Program-made: the position numbers and the translations under genes
Assembly: GCA_009763385.1 (NCBI GenBank)
Contig: VDCT01000867.1
Coordinates: 186,001-250,000, forward strand
Origin: Coix lacryma-jobi var. lacryma-jobi
Taxonomy: Eukaryota > Streptophyta > Magnoliopsida > Poales > Poaceae
Length of the DNA stretch: 64,000 nt
Direction of reading: 5' to 3'
Part shown: piece by piece, positions 42,819 through 56,304 of the stretch
Position numbering within the stretch: position 1 is the first letter of the stretch
How the letters are laid out: every line of letters starts with the position of its first letter
Notes under the pieces: generated by a model
The model's database searches: none
What the model was told of the DNA's origin: nothing
Seen by the model: only the letters and a program-made list of their open reading frames with translations

Positions 42819-43404
42819 AGAGAGGCACCCCTCCTCTCTCCCTATCCTTGCAGTCATTTGTTCATGAGCTCTCTCTCTCTCTAGCCCTCGCTTAGGTTCT
42901 AATCATACCTAGCTGCAAGCGATCCGCAGAGACAGAAATCATACCTCTGTGTATTTGGACCTTTTGAGGAAACGAGACCGTATTCTCGTTGTCTCCTCGT
43001 GTGGAGGAATTTCGGCTAAAATCAAATCGTGTCTTGTGTTCTTCACGTTTTGGTTTTCATCTCTTGGAGATTTGCCTCGTTCTCCCTCTCCACGAGATGA
43101 CTTTTGATTCCACTTGAATCAATTTGTTCTTGGTCGTGAGCTCCATCTTTTCACCGAAGGATTTCTCCTATAACCTCACGAGTCCATAGATCGGGTTGAT
43201 TTCATGTTCGTTCTTCCTCTTTCCCCCTTTCCGGTGTTTCTCGGATTACTCTCGATTGACTTGGATTGGTGCGATGATTTCTTAGGATTAGCACCCCAAT
43301 ACGTTGAGGAACACCTGGGAGAAGTTTGATTGAACCCCTTTTGATTTGCTGAAGTTCCGATCGATTTGCCTTTTTACCCCGAGCAGAATTGTGCTCTCTG
43401 TTCA

Positions 43405-43680
43405 TCCGCGAACAGTCCGCGCCCCCAGCGGCGGACAGTCTGGGGATCGGGGTTGGTCAGGTCAGTCAGGCGCAGTCCCCTGATTGTTCACTTTCAAGTG
43501 AACGGCGGATAGTCTGCGGTACAAACCCGTGGACAGTCCGGGACCTGTCCAGCAGACTTGCAGAACTGTTTGGTTTCTGCGTTTTTGCCGGCGGACAGTC
43601 CGGCACCAAGTTGCGGACAGTCCGGGACTCAACGGCGGACAGTCCGGGACTCTGACCGCGGACAGTCCACGAATCTGCTG
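43405..43680. repeat. Palindromic motif array GCGGACAGTCCGG in the Copia-3 LTR
   Basis: About eight copies or near copies of GCGGACAGTCCG, some extended to the palindrome. Same location in the LTR as 13625-13905 in Copia-2. Confidence 0.85.
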
Positions 43681-43919
43681 TTTGTGCTGTTTTGCTCCGT
43701 AGCTTTGACAGTTGGTTCTGGAGTTTCTCCGGAGGTTCCGCTGTACCACTAGGACATCTCCTAGGGTATCCACCTACTTGTAGGTCGTGAACTCTCCGGT
43801 CGTTTCGAGTCTTCGCTTTTGGGGTGATTTTCTAGGACAAGGGCTATACAATTCACGAGTTGAATTTGAGGCTCCCATTCACCCCCCCCCCCCTCTGGTC
43901 GCTAATCTGGTCCTTCAAT

Positions 43920-43931
43920 TGGTATCAGAGC
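43920..43931 (+). other. Primer binding site of Copia-3
   Basis: TGGTATCAGAGC, exact complement of the plant initiator Met tRNA 3' end. Confidence 0.92.
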
Positions 43932-43980
43932 TGGTTAAGGATCTCTCCTACCTTAATCGGTTTCGGATCCTAAGGGCGAC

Positions 43981-46737
43981 ATGGAACGAGGGAACAGCAA
44001 GGCTCCTTGGTTCGATGGAACGAACTATCCCTATTGGAAGATTCGGATGCGTGCTTATCTCAATAGCATCAGATCTTCTGTTGGGAGATATGTGAGAACG
44101 CTGAGTACGTAGTCCTTGCGGCTCATGTGGGTCAGATCCAGATTGACCAACATGAGGCCAACTCCTAGGCTCGTATTGCTCTTCTGGCCAGTCTCTCCCT
44201 TCCTGAGTTCGAACGTATCTCAGAGCTTGAGACGACACGAGAGATCTGGGTGAAGCTTCAAAGCTATCACGAGGGGACCGCTCAGGTCAAGACCAGACTC
44301 TTCGAGACCTACAAGCGAGAGTACGAGAACTTTCTTCAGTTGGAGGGAGAAACGATTGACGCCATGTTCGCTCGTTTCCAAACGATTGTGAACAAGATGC
44401 GTGCCAATTGGGCCAACCTACCCTATGACGATCATGAGAGGGCTCTCAAGTTGCTATACGCCCTGGATCGGAGGGTATGGGAGGTGAAGGTGTCGACCAT
44501 CATTGAGTCTCCTGCATACGACACCCTCACTGTGGACGAGCTGTTCAGCAAGCTCAAGTCCACTAAGATCGATCACCTGACTCAGGCCAAGCTGAAGAAC
44601 CCATCTTCACACACCATGGCTTTGGTCTCAGGCACAGGTGGATCGACTTTCTCTACTGACGCTTCACCTCCTCTTGTTCCTTTGTCTTCTTTGCATAGAG
44701 TCACAGAGGAGCAGTTGGAGGCGCTCGGAGACGACGAGCTCGCCCTCGCCATCACCCGGTTCTCGCGGTTTCACAACAACCGCCTGAATCGCCGGTGTGG
44801 TGGCGCACACGAGGGCTGCTACAAGTGTGGTGATCTAGACCACTTCATGGCAAACTGCCCCCAAGAATGACAAGAACTTCCCCGGCAAGAACCGCAACTT
44901 CAGGCGCAAGGGCAAGTCGGAGAACAAGGTCGGGAAGAAAAAGAAGAATGGCTTCTACCGCTAGGAGGACATGGAGAAGGCTTTCAACGCCGGCAAGTGT
45001 GCCTTCCTCGCCACTATCGGCGATGGCGAGAAGACCTCCGACGGCGACTCCAGCGACGACGAGTCCGAGCACAAGATGGAGGATCGCTTCAACGGACTCT
45101 GCTTCTTCGGCAAATCCTCCAAGGGATTTTGCACCATGGCCTTGGATGAAGAGGACCGCAAGCACCAGGCACAGGACGCCGATGACGCCCACAGCGACGA
45201 CAACGACGACAGCGCTTCCAAGGTATCAAACTCTTCTGAAATCGATCGTCTCATTGATGAGCGGGATAGGTTTGCGGATTTAGTCCTTGTCCTGGAGAAG
45301 AGGCTTACAGAAGTTTTCCAAGAGCACGGTGAGTTTAAGGCTAAGATGAAAGAGGCGCATAAGGAGCTTGAGTTCGCTAGGTCCGAGGTGAAGGTGGCCG
45401 ATGTGGAGGAGTGTGAGGAGTGCACGATGCATATGACAAACTTTGCCACCCTGCAGACCAAGTATGCCTCTTTGATTGAGGTGCATGATGAGCTGAAGAG
45501 TAGGCTAGACTTGGTCGGTGATTGCAAAGAGTGTCCCTCCCTGAAGGAAGAGCTGGAGGAAGTGAAGGCTAGGTCTTCTTTGCTGGGTGCGTGCAAGCTT
45601 TGTCCTAGCTTATGAACTGAGTTGGCAGGAGTTAATGCCAAGCTTGCTGAAGCCTTGAAGGCCAGCTCAGTTAGCACCTTGTCCGCTCCATGTGAGCGAT
45701 GCGTGGGGATGGAGCTTGAGATTGCCAACTGTCGGCATGACAGGATGCAAACCGAGGAGGAAAACACATACCTTCGGTCCATCCTGAGTTGGGTATCATG
45801 CAGTGAGCCGCAGTTGGGCATGATGATCAGTCAGTTCAAGAGGGAAACTGATTGCTCGGGAGTAGGCTTTGTTTCAGGTGGGAGGGGCACTAGTACCTTT
45901 CATAAGATCGGTGAGTTTAGCGGAGTGAACCCGAGTGAGAAGCCATCCGCTATCCCTAAGCTTACCAAGATCACCCCACCTGAGCCTCCCAAGCCTATCA
46001 CCAAGGATGGCATCCTTGATGAACCTCCCAAGGCTCGACCTCGCAAGCAAGTGTGGGTTCCCAAACCTAACCATCTTAGGAACACACTTGACACCCTTCC
46101 TGACGTCTCTAGTGAACCCCTTCCGAAGGGCAAGCAGCCAGCCAGAGTAAACAACCCTCGCAACAATAGGAACCAACAACCCAAGAGAGTGGTGAGGTTC
46201 GAGTGCGAGTACTGTCACCGCGAGGGTCATCTAGCTGAGTTTTGCTTTCGGAGGAAGAGAGACGCTAGGAAGGAGTTGGAGCTGAACAACCAGGCCAGGC
46301 ACCACCCTCTCCATGGTGTGCAAGGTCGGGGAGTTCAAAGGCAGGGCGCTAGACCTGGAGGAGCACCCCCTTAGGTTGCTAGGCCCCACGCAGCGAGACC
46401 ACAGGGTGGTGGTCGTGCCCGTCGCGGTTCCGGTCGTCCTCAATACGATCGTGAGCCGAGTGTAAGAGGCTTTGCTGCTCAGTCCCATAGCGGACCACCT
46501 TTTCAGTATGGTGGTGATCGCTTTGCTCAGATGGGACACGCAGGTCAGTTTGGAGGTTTTCCGTTCCATAGCGGACCACCCTTTCAGGTTGGTGGTGATC
46601 GCTATCCACCCATGGGACGAGGACAGTTTGGTGTTGCTTCTAACACTTTTTCTGGGCCAATGACACAGCACTGGTATCCTTCTCAGTATACTAACCCCAG
46701 TGTTGTGCCATATGCTCACTTCCTGCCTTTCTATTGA
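43981..46737 (+). pseudogene. Copia-3 gag
   Basis: The ATG at 43981 gives MERGNSKAPWFDGTNYPYWK. A frameshift near 44080, TAG 44166, a one-base insertion near 44862 (CCCCC after the knuckle), TAG 44962, TGA 45613 and TAG 46372 break it. Features: capsid region (YHEGTAQVKTRLFETYKREY), first knuckle CYKCGDLDHFMANC (about 44818-44860), Lys-rich stretch, acidic region, long Glu/Leu-rich coiled coil (45240-45620), and second knuckle CEYCHREGHLAEFC (about 46204-46245). The tail is Gly/Phe/Arg-rich. It ends FLPFY with TGA at 46735-46737, overlapping the pol ATG by one base. Confidence 0.9.
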
Positions 46738-49700
46738 TGCAGGAACTTCGGTTGGAGAACATGTGGCTCATGGATTCCGGGTGTTCGCGCCACATGACCG
46801 GAAAGAAGGAATGGTTCTCCAGCCTTAGCCCCGTGATGCACAAGGAGTACATCACTTTCGGGGATAACAGTAGAGGTAAGGTTGTTTCTCAGGGAGCTAT
46901 TCGGCTCAATGAGAATTTTGTCCTGAAGGATGTTGCCTTGGTTTCCAATTTGCATTTCAACATGCTTTCTGTTTCGCAATTTCTTGAGGACGATTGAGAA
47001 GTGCGCTTTAAGAAGGATTTGAGTCGCGTTTTAGACCCTCGAGGAGATCTTGTTTGTTGGATCGTCCCTTTTGGCCGTGTTTTCAGAGCCGACTTTTCTC
47101 ATTCTTTCGGCTCTGCTAGGTGTTTGATGGCTGGTCCTTCTTCTGATTTGTGGAAGTGGCATAGGAGGCTCGGTCACTTGAGTTTTGACTTGCTTGCAAG
47201 GCTTAGCTCACTTGGCCTAATCCAAGGATTGCCCAAGCTTAAGTTTCAGAAAGACCTTGTTTGTCATCCTTGTCGTCACGGGAAGATGGTTGCTGCTTCC
47301 CACCCACCTGTTAATCAGGTGATGACAAAGCGACCCGGCGAGCTTTTTCACATGGACACGGTTGGTCCAGCTCGGGTCTGCTCAGCGGGTGGGAAGTGGT
47401 ACGTTCTAGTGATCGTTGACGATTTTTCGAGGTACTCTTGGGTGTTCTTTATGAAGGGTAAGGATGAAGCTTTCTCTTTTGCTCATGACTTGATTTTGAG
47501 GTTGAAAACTGAGTTTCCCCCTGATACCATTACAGCTATTCGTAGCGATAATGGTACTGAGTTTGATAAATCTCAGTTTGCCTCCTTCTGTTCTTCTAAT
47601 GGAATCGAGCATCAGTTTTCTTCTCCTTATCTCCCTCCGCAGAACGGTGTTGTTGAGCGCAAGAACCGGACCCTTGTTGAGATGGCCAGGACGATGCTCT
47701 ATGAGCACAGGACTCCTAGGCGTTTTTGGGCCGAGGCGATCAACACCGCTTGCCATGTTTCAAATCGCATCTTTCTTCATGCTTTGATGAAAAAGACTTC
47801 TTATGAGTTGCGTTTTGGACGAGTACCCAAGGTATCTCATTTTCGGGTGTTTGGGTGCAAATGCTTTATCCTGAAGCAAGGCAATTTGGACAAATTTGAA
47901 TCTCGCTCTGCTGATGGGATGTTTCTTGGTTATGCTTCTTATTCACGTGCTTATCGAGTTCTTAACCTTGAAACTAACCAGATAGTGGAGACCTGCGAGG
48001 TCACATTCGACGAAACTATTCCTTGTGTTTCTTCTGCTTTTGATGTTGCAGGAGAACAGGAGATGGGAGAGACCATCTTTGTGGAGGAGGAGCAGGAGAA
48101 TGCCGATTGGGGTGATCCCGAGCCAACTCCACTGGCTGCCCCCGTCGACCCTGCGATGTCTACTTCAGCTTGAGGACCTGATCCCACTACATCTTCTTCT
48201 TGGGTTCCTCTAGAGCCACCTCTCCAGCGAGCACCCGCTGCACCTGAGGGAGCGACAACATCTGGCGAGGGGGAGGTGACTTCGGCGAGGCAAGCGCCCC
48301 GAAGCGTTCAGCAAGTTCACCCCCCGCGACAAATGATCGGTGGCATCGACCAGCGAGTCACGCGGTCGCGAGCGTATGAAATCTCTCACTTTGCTCATTC
48401 TGCATTCGTTGCTTCTTTTGAGCCCAAAGATGTTGGACACGCACTTTCTGATCCTAACTGGGTCAATGCCATGCATGAGGAGCTAGAAAACTTTGAGCGA
48501 AACCTAGTTTGGACCCTAGTTCCACCTCCACCACAATGCAACCCTATAGGTACCAAATGGGTTTTCAAAAACAAGGAGGGTGAGGATGGGATGGTAGTGA
48601 GGAACAAGGCTAGGCTAGTAGCCCAGGGTTTTTGCCAGAAAGAGGGTATAGACTATGAGGAAACCTTTGCCCCTGTAGCCCATTTAGAAGCCATTAGAAT
48701 CCTTCTAGCCTTTGCTGCTTCGAAGGGTTTTAAGCTTTACCAGATGGATGTCAAGAGTGCCTTCTTGAATGGGTATATAGAGGAAGAGGTTTATGTTAGG
48801 CAACCCCCTGGCTTTGAGGATCCCAAGTTTCCAAACCATGTTTATAAACTTTCAAAAGCTTTGTATGGTTTGAAACAAGCCCCGAGAGCGTGGTACGATC
48901 GTTTGAAAACCTTTTTACTCTTCAAGGGTTTTAAAATGGGACGGGTCAATAGAACTTTGTTTCTCCTCAAGCAATGCAACGATACCTTGTTAGTCCAGAT
49001 TTACGTGGATGACATCATCATTGGTGGCTCTTCTCATGCGCTTGTTGCAAAGTTTTCAGATACTATGAGCAGGGAGTTCGAGATGAGTATGATGGGCGAG
49101 TTTACTTTCTTCCTCGGGTTGCAAATTAAGCAAACCCGAGACGGGACATTTGTGCATCAAGGAAAATACACGAAGGATATCCTGAAGAAATTCGACATGG
49201 GCGAGGCCAAGCCTCTTACGACGCCCATGCCGATGACTGCAGCGATGGACCCGGACCAGGACGAAGAGCCGGTTGACCAGAAGGAGTACAGAAGCATGAT
49301 TGGTTCGCTTCTGTACCTGATGGCAACGAGGCCAGATATACAGTTTTATGTGTGTCTGTGCGCTCGTTTTCAGGCGTCCCCTCGGACTTCCCACAAGCAA
49401 GCGGTCAAGCGCATCATGAGGTACCTCCGATACACTCCTGAGTTCGGACTTTGGTACTCCTCTTCTTCGACTCTTTCGCTTTGTGGTTATTCCGATGCGG
49501 ATTTTGCCGGCTGTCGGCTTGAGCGCAAGTCTACTTCTGGGACTTGTCAGTTTCTTGTCTCTTCTTTGGTTTCGTGGTCTTCTCGCAAGCCGTCGAACGT
49601 AGCCCAGTCTACTACTGAAGCCGAGTATGTTGTCGCTGCTTCTTGTGCTTCGCAGCTTTTATGGATGGTTGCTACATTGCGTGATTATGGTCTAGATTTC

Positions 49701-49895
49701 AGTCGGGTTCCTTTGCTTTGTGACAGCACTTCTGCCATTAGTGTAGTAAAGAACCCTGTTCTTCACTCCAAGACCAAGCACATCGATGTTCGCTTTCACT
49801 TTCTTCGTGATCACTATGAGAAAGGCGACATTGATCTTAGGCATGTAGACACCCATAACCAGGTTGCGGATATTTTCACCAAGCCTTTGGATCTC
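46737..49895 (+). pseudogene. Copia-3 pol, nearly complete
   Basis: The ATG at 46737 gives MQELRLENMWLMDSGCSRHM (protease DSG). After TGA at 46995 a 390-codon frame carries pre-integrase (WKWHRRLGHLSFD, CHPCRHGK) and integrase (HMDTVGPARV, IRSDNGTEF, PQNGVVERKNRTLVEMA). After TGA at 48171 a long frame holds RT (WVFKNKEGEDG, MDVKSAFLNGY, LYGLKQAPRAW, QIYVDDIIIGG) and RNase H (GYSDADFAGC, STTEAEYVVAAS, DVRFHFLRDH) to FTKPLD. All catalytic motifs are visible, with two or three nonsense codons. E is inserted at 49896, about 20-40 codons before the expected end. Confidence 0.93.
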
Positions 49896-51213
49896 TGTTG
49901 GTATAAATTAATGCACACTCTACTTTATCCGCAAGCGCACAGACAAAATCTACCGATGTAGCACTTCACCGGAGTAACCCAATTTTAATATCGAACCCAA
50001 AGGAACGGATAGCGATGAGTCTCAAGTGTATAACCCCTGAGTAACTAACAAGGACAGAGAAACTAAAAGTATAGAGGGGATCACTAAGGTTATCTAAATC
50101 CAACTTAAGAGTGATATGTTTATTATTCTTAATGGGGAAATTGCCATAAAAGGTCACAACAGAGTATGATTCTTTTATGCAAATGTATAATCCTACCGAG
50201 CCTACACACGGGTAAGTGGACTATAGAAGAATCAACAAGGCTATAAGAGTCACCCTTGCGAACTACCACTACTACCGGCGTTATAGGAGGTAAATATGAG
50301 CTATCAAGTCTAAGCACTACGCTTATACTATCCCACTACTCTAACTCTAGAGCGACTAGAATTAAAGTACTCAAAAGAGAGTCATAAACCTTAAGAACAA
50401 TAAGAACAATGGCTCAATCTTAAATATAGATGTTGATTACCGAAACAATCGTTGAAGCAAGTCGATGAAGAACTTGAATCCACAGGTACAAGATGAAGAA
50501 GTTGATTCGACAGGCCGGAGCTTCCTCTTGATCTCTTCCTCTCTCTCTCTCTTCTAGTTCTAGAATAAGACTAGGTTCTAATCCTACTAGAGGGGTATCT
50601 AGTCTTCTACTTGAAAGCTAACTCTTGATTACAACTAGATGAACTAGATCTAATTCTAGATGAACTAGAAGAGATTCATCTAGAGGGACCTCTACTTCTA
50701 CATTGGAACCCTAATTTCTGATGTGGAGATGAATAATGAAGAGGGAGATGCCTGGAGAGGGGGTCTGGGGCTTCTTATATATCCCTGAGGGATCAACCAC
50801 GGCCGTTGGATCAAACCGACTTAAGGTACGGCTGAGATGCATCCTAGAGGTCGGTGGAGGAAGCTTGCAGAAGACGGAAGCCAGCGGGCCCAGGGGGAGA
50901 CCGACCGACCGGTCCCAGGGGACAGGTCGGTCCCACCTGGAGGTGGAGCGCGGTGCCCTTTCTCGTGGTGTCTCTATTTGTTCTCTGGAGTCTTCTAGAA
51001 GTATCCCGACGTGGCGGTTGCATTATCTCCCATCGGTTTCCTTCTAGGGGAAGCAATTAGCGCTGGTTTCCTGGTTTAGTCCCTGCAGAATCACAATTCA
51101 CCAAAACTCGTGGAATATTATCAATTAAAACCCTAAACTTTTGTTGGTGATTGAATTCATGCCCTTTTCATATTTATTTATCCTTTAATTTTGATAGATA
51201 ACCAGCGTCGACA
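49896..51213 (-). repeat. E 3' LTR (1318 bp)
   Basis: Minus strand TGTCGACGCTGG ... TTTATACCAACA. A TATATAA at plus 50775-50781 (read on the minus strand) is a possible TATA box. No coding frame. Contains a CT-microsatellite near 50530. Confidence 0.65.
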
Positions 51214-51938
51214 AGTTCCCCCAAGCTTACCCTTTGCTAGTCCCTTAGCAAAACCAAAACTTATCAATGGATCAGAATTTGCTACCATATCTTCACTTCC
51301 AACAAGTATACCTGTTGTTAAACAAAAATGCTCCAAAACATGTTATTCTTCATGGGGCTTATTAGTCTTACCTTAGATCTTAAATAATTGAGAGATTGAA
51401 CGATCAAATCAAGCACTATGTCTCTAGTTCTTTCACTTCACCTTTATCCCAGAGTTTTAATTAATTTTCAAAAGCATTAATACATTTGTTGTCAAATTAA
51501 ACAATGGATCCAAAGAGAAAGTCAACCAACCATTGAATCAAGAAGTGCATGTGTATGTAAAAATGAAGTCGGATGCTCTTTTAAATATATCACTCTCTTC
51601 TGCTTATTAGAGACATATGACTATCAGGCTAATTCTACTGGCGGGCACATGCCCATTTTTTCTGATATTCATTTTTTTCATTATTATTTTTTTTCGAGGT
51701 TCCGGACACTTGTCCCTTTTTATTTCCTCAGGACCTTTCTTTTTGAGGTTTCGGACACTTGTCCCTTTTTCTTTCCTCAGAATTTTTTCTCTTTTTTTCA
51801 ATAGCCACATGCTTCCAACAAACTTTTGAGAGGATAACAATAGATCATGAGCATTTATGCGGAAGATGGACGGAACGTGTAAGTGATCTCAATTCAATAG
51901 CATGATGGCTTCTCATAGGGTCAACAAAGCTTAATTTA
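51214..51938 (-). other. E internal region, non-coding 3' part
   Basis: AT-rich with no supported ORF. It contains a short direct repeat, CGGACACTTGTCCCTTTT, at about 51703 and 51752. Confidence 0.55.
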
Positions 51939-54900
51939 TGTGACGGAACCTCCTGAATTATTAGGGCCCACGTGTACGTGTCCTTGTCTTACAGACCTCA
52001 GACAGTCATACACTGTGCCCCAATAGCCCAAAAGGCTCACCACGTGTCATCGGGTAACCCAAGTCATTCACTTTTCCTTACACTCCCAGGATCATTGCAA
52101 GCGTCATGGCAGTATTACAACATTTCACAAATAATATACATGAGAGCTAAAAGTGCGGAAGTATTACACCATAAGTTTTACAAACCAGTTGTTCAAATTC
52201 GCGTCATTATTACAAACCATAGTTTCAAACGTCTTTCTAGGTAGTGGAAACAACATTAGTAAACCGGTATTTCACACAAACAACCCCGCGTAAGGGTTGC
52301 CTTACTCCTCCCCGGACACGTCCTCCTCAATGACGGTCACGCAATAGGCCTCAAAGCAAGGCTGCTCGTGATCGTCACCTGCAACAGGGGTTAACAAACC
52401 CTGAGTACAAAGGTACTCAACAAGGCATACCCGACAAGAAAAGAGAAGAACAGTTATGCTGGCTTGGGTAGGCTCAACAGTACTTTTCATTTGCATAAAA
52501 GCTTACTAAAGTAATCCTAGATTCAAATTTTACTTAATTATTTGTGTATATGGTAAGCATTGTAAATGCACACTAGTGAAAGATCATTATCATTCTTTCT
52601 TAAACCAGTTCCATTTTTATTCTACGGTGCGGGTCAGTAGATTGAGTCTCCTTAACCGAGGAGCACGACGATTCGAACCGATTCAACCAGATCTGGGAGT
52701 TTTCCACGATCATACGATATATGTAGACCCTCGATCACACATATATCAATCCCTAACCTCGGATCCTCCAAACAAGACCGGGTCTGCGCCACCCGAGAGT
52801 ACTTGTACACCTCCAATCCGGGACTTTAACCCACGAGGGTAGCTAGTACTCCCGCCATCTATCCACTCCCAGTGCGCGATTAGCCGTTCTCATTTCAGAA
52901 CCACAAAGGTAGGGCTTACCGTAGCATATGATCGGTACTTCACAGTTTCTCAATCTAGCAGGCCAACAACGGTTAACCCTAATCCGACACATCCGGGTCA
53001 CCCTACACCAACCCAAGGTTCGATGCATGTGCCCGTCTGGTCTTAACCATCATTCTTTCTCATTATCATTCCAAAACGATAAGTATCGAAAACATTTATC
53101 AAAAGCTTCATAAAGCAAGGCTAAGCATTTCTATCATTTGCTTAAAGCAGGTAGCAAGGAATGATATATCGATAACAAGGTTGGTCATGCATCCACAGGT
53201 TTAAAGCATTTATTTGATAAACATTTAATGCATCAGGTTATCGAAAGTAAGTGTAATTGTAAATCCAAGGAAATGGTTAAATGAACCGGGGCTTGCCTTC
53301 GTTGACCGAAAGGGTCTGATATTCCTGATAATCCGGATCAACTGGATACTCTGAACTTTCCGGACCAACCTCGTCCGGACACTCGATCACTTCGGAAGCT
53401 ACACGATAATGGAGTGCATGCTTGATGAGATGCTCGTGACATGATCATGGTAAAGATGGAAATTTTCTAAGCTGTAAACATTTATCTTGTAACAACTTTC
53501 CATCACGGTACAGTTGCAAACCAACAAACCAACTTGCACAAACATACATGATTAAATGAGTGAAGCTTGTCTGCATCAAACAGCAGATCAAGATAATTCA
53601 CTCAGCAGATCAAGATAATTCACCTAACCTAACCTTTAATCTACAATAAAGAGACTTAGGTTTTCATGTTTTACAACATTGCTTTTGCATAAAGAAAGCA
53701 ATTTAATTAGCATGAAATTAAGTTGTGAAGCAAACTATGCTTAAACTAATTCAAACCTTTAGAGATGATAAATTATATTAAATAACAGTGGTAAAACAAA
53801 TATCATCATTTTTGAACAAACCTATAAATCTGCAGAATTAAATCAAATTATCACATTTAACTATTTAAATAAGGCATAGAAATAAGAATAAAATATATTT
53901 TCTCCAACAGAGCTCAAAATTTTTGTGATGATACAATTTCAACTAAAAACAGTGGCAAAAATAGTTTCATGATTTTTGGACTTTTAAATAGGCCTACAAA
54001 AATCATCAAAGTCCATTTATTAATAAAAAGACCCATTTAAATCAGTTTTAAAATTTGTTCATAAATATTAGGCAGCTTGAGAAAGCTACACAAAAATTTT
54101 CACAATTTTTGGAGCTTCCTACAAAAAGATATCAAAAAGACAAAACCTAACACTATTCACCCATTTCAGAAAAAGAAAAACCCTTCTAACCCTTACTGGG
54201 CTCGGCCCAACTTCGGCCCACGGCCGCTGACAACCGGGCCCCAGGCGTCAGCCCCTCTCTTGCCCCCTCACGCCCAGGCTAGAGCTCGGCCGGCCTTGAC
54301 CGGCCGCTCGGCCTCGTTGAGTGACCGTCAGCCTCCTCCCCGGCGAGGTCTCCGGCGACGGCGATGACACCCACCTCTCCATCTTGACCCCGCGCACCAC
54401 TCCCACCCCTCACTGAACCTAGCACCCACACAACTTCGAGCTGGCCATAGACATGGCAGCTCGGCCATGGCGAACACGGCGGCGACTCGGTGTTCCGGGC
54501 AACAGGTCCTGGTAGCGACCTAGGTGAGGGTGGCTTCATACTCAAGGACGTGCGGCGACCACGCTGCGCACCCAAACTCGCTTGGAGATGACTCCGAGCA
54601 ACATGGTCCACGATGGCGGCCATGGCAGCGCTTGCGCCAATGGCGAGCCACGCGGATTGCCTAAGCCAGCTCGGTAGAGACCTAGCTAAGGGGCGCAACA
54701 CACTCAGGCACTCACTGCAACCACTATGCACGTGCTAGCTTGACTAGAGGAGCACCCGACCAAGGATGACCATGGCGGCGGCGGAAGCAAACCTTGCGCC
54801 GGCGGCATACTCCGCGGACTGCTCAAGCCAGGGCGGTAGAGACCTCAAGAGTGAGCTGAACGTGATCTACAACACAACACGAAGCTAAAGCACAAGTTAG

Positions 54901-56289
54901 ATTAACAGGAGGAACTCTGGCTTGTCGTGGCCACGATCACGATACCTGCGGCGGCTACCTGCCGGCAGCGAGGAAGAAGACCGCGGCGACGGCGATTGCA
55001 AGCTCTAGGGCTCGGGTTAGCTAGCTCAGGAGACGCAAGGGATGCAGGCGGAGCTAGCTGGGAGATGGAGAGTGCAAGGACGCAGCGAAGGCGGAGAGAA
55101 AGCTCGTCGAAGCTTGACTGGAAACAGAGGAGAAAGAGGAGGTGGCGGACGGGGACGCTGGGAGATGGAGGAGCTCAAGCAAGCAGCCAGGTGCGTGGCC
55201 AGACACGCGGAGCGGCGCGGAGATGGCTAGGCCACGGCGACAGCGCACGCGGCGGCCTGCCCTGCCCCGTCAGGTTTCCCCCCCTCCTGTAGCTACAGTA
55301 CAAGAACTATCCCCTTTCAAAAAATCTCTAGATTTTTGTACTGCACGCCAAAAACTCTTAAAACAAAAGTTGCTCCAAATTTTGTGTTCTACAAGTTTGT
55401 TTTAAGAACCAAAGTCAAATTCTGCATACATTTTGAAATAATGTTCAAAAATCAACTTTGGACCAAACAGAATTCAAAATTACTCTGGAATTTTCTCAAC
55501 AACTTCAAATTTTGCCAATATATGATAGGTAGAGTTTGAAAAGCTTTACAACTTTGCTTTAATACCCTTTTGTTGATTCCAACTGGAAATAGGTCAATTT
55601 GGTCAAAACAGTTCAAATCTATTTCAAATTGGAATTTTGAAAAGGGGACAGAATAGGGTTTTCCAGTAGAAGCAAAATTACTTTTGATTTTGCATTGACA
55701 CTTGAAAATGGTCAATCTATGAAATGTTCATTTTAAAATTCTCTACAACTTTGATGTAGACCTCAAACTCATATTTCAAATAGTTTTTGAAATGCAAGTT
55801 TAAAGTAAAAATGGGACCATTTCCAGGGTTTGAGTAAATTCATAATTACTTGAAATTATCTACAGAAACTTTGAAAACTTTGAATACCAAAGTGTTACCT
55901 CTCCTCAAGATCTACCAAAAAGCTTTTAGGGTCAACCCCTAATTATGCACAGATGTTGAGTTAACTAGAAAGGGCTAATTACTTATATAGGAATTTAATG
56001 ATTTTTCCCAATTTTAAGCTAAATAGATTTGGATTCTTTTGAATTGTTGAACTCAGATCCATGCCTTTACATGACTTTAGTCAAATGGGAATGAACTCAA
56101 GTTATTTCATAATGACATTCTAAATTAGGTTTTTTAGTTGCATCACAAGCATATAAACAGAAATGCTCACATATTAGGAGTTAAACTCATTTTAGTGAAT
56201 GCATCTCAAGGTGAGCTAGCACATGATGCTAGGAAATGCTTATGATGACATGACAACATTTTATTCATGTAAACACCTGAGGTGTTACA
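51939..56289 (-). repeat. Gypsy-C 3' LTR (4351 bp)
   Basis: On the minus strand TGTAACACCTCAGGTG ... GAGGTTCCGTCACA. It has the same AT-rich / GC-rich (about 54190-55290) / AT-rich layout as Gypsy-A, the conserved GTAAG-hairpin block, and CAAAGTTGT-type motifs near 55550 and 55750. No gene. Confidence 0.94.
52372..52440 (-). promoter_or_regulatory. Conserved GTAAG-hairpin block, Gypsy-C 3' LTR
   Basis: The minus strand has GGTATGCCTTGTT, the hairpin GAGTAC-CTTT-GTACTC, AGGGTTTGTTAACCCCT and TTGCAGGT. The 5' LTR copy (about 62548-62616) reads CAG|GTAAGCC. It corresponds to 20360-20432 in Gypsy-A. Confidence 0.6.
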
Positions 56290-56304
56290 TCCTTTCCCCC
56301 TAAA
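56290..56304 (-). other. Polypurine tract of Gypsy-C
   Basis: Minus strand TTTAGGGGGAAAGGA directly before the 3' LTR, preceded by CGAGATTTC as in Gypsy-A. Confidence 0.85.

Larger units (their letters stand above)
41866..43917 (+). repeat. Copia-3 5' LTR (2052 bp)
   Basis: TGAGAACACAAGG ... GGTCCTTCA, followed two bases later by the primer site. The start is inferred from where the 87-bp array of D breaks off. It shares layout with the Copia-2 LTR: hairpin array, then palindromic array, then the primer end. Confidence 0.87.
41866..49895 (+). mobile_element. Copia-3: SIRE/Maximus-like element, 3' end cut by E
   Basis: A relative of Copia-1/2 with a clearly diverged gag and pol. LTR 41866-43917, gag 43981-46737, pol 46737 to 49895, where E is inserted right after the FTKPLD motif. 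The likely target duplication of its own insertion is GTTTG (41861-41865). Its 3' region and 3' LTR are off-window. Confidence 0.9.
49896..51938 (-). mobile_element. E: unclassified LTR element (Athila/Tat-like?), 3' end only
   Basis: In minus orientation it is the end of an internal region (51938-51214), a polypurine tract (GCTTGGGGGAACT) and a 3' LTR (51213-49896). The likely target duplication is ATCTC (49891-49895). Gypsy-C interrupts it at 51939. No protein domain is visible. GCTTGGGGGA-type polypurine tracts are common in Athila/Tat elements, but the class is uncertain. Confidence 0.6.

Noticed and set aside
50736..51047. 103-codon frame inside the E LTR
   Set aside because: No domain, no relatives in the window, inside an LTR on the strand opposite to the element.
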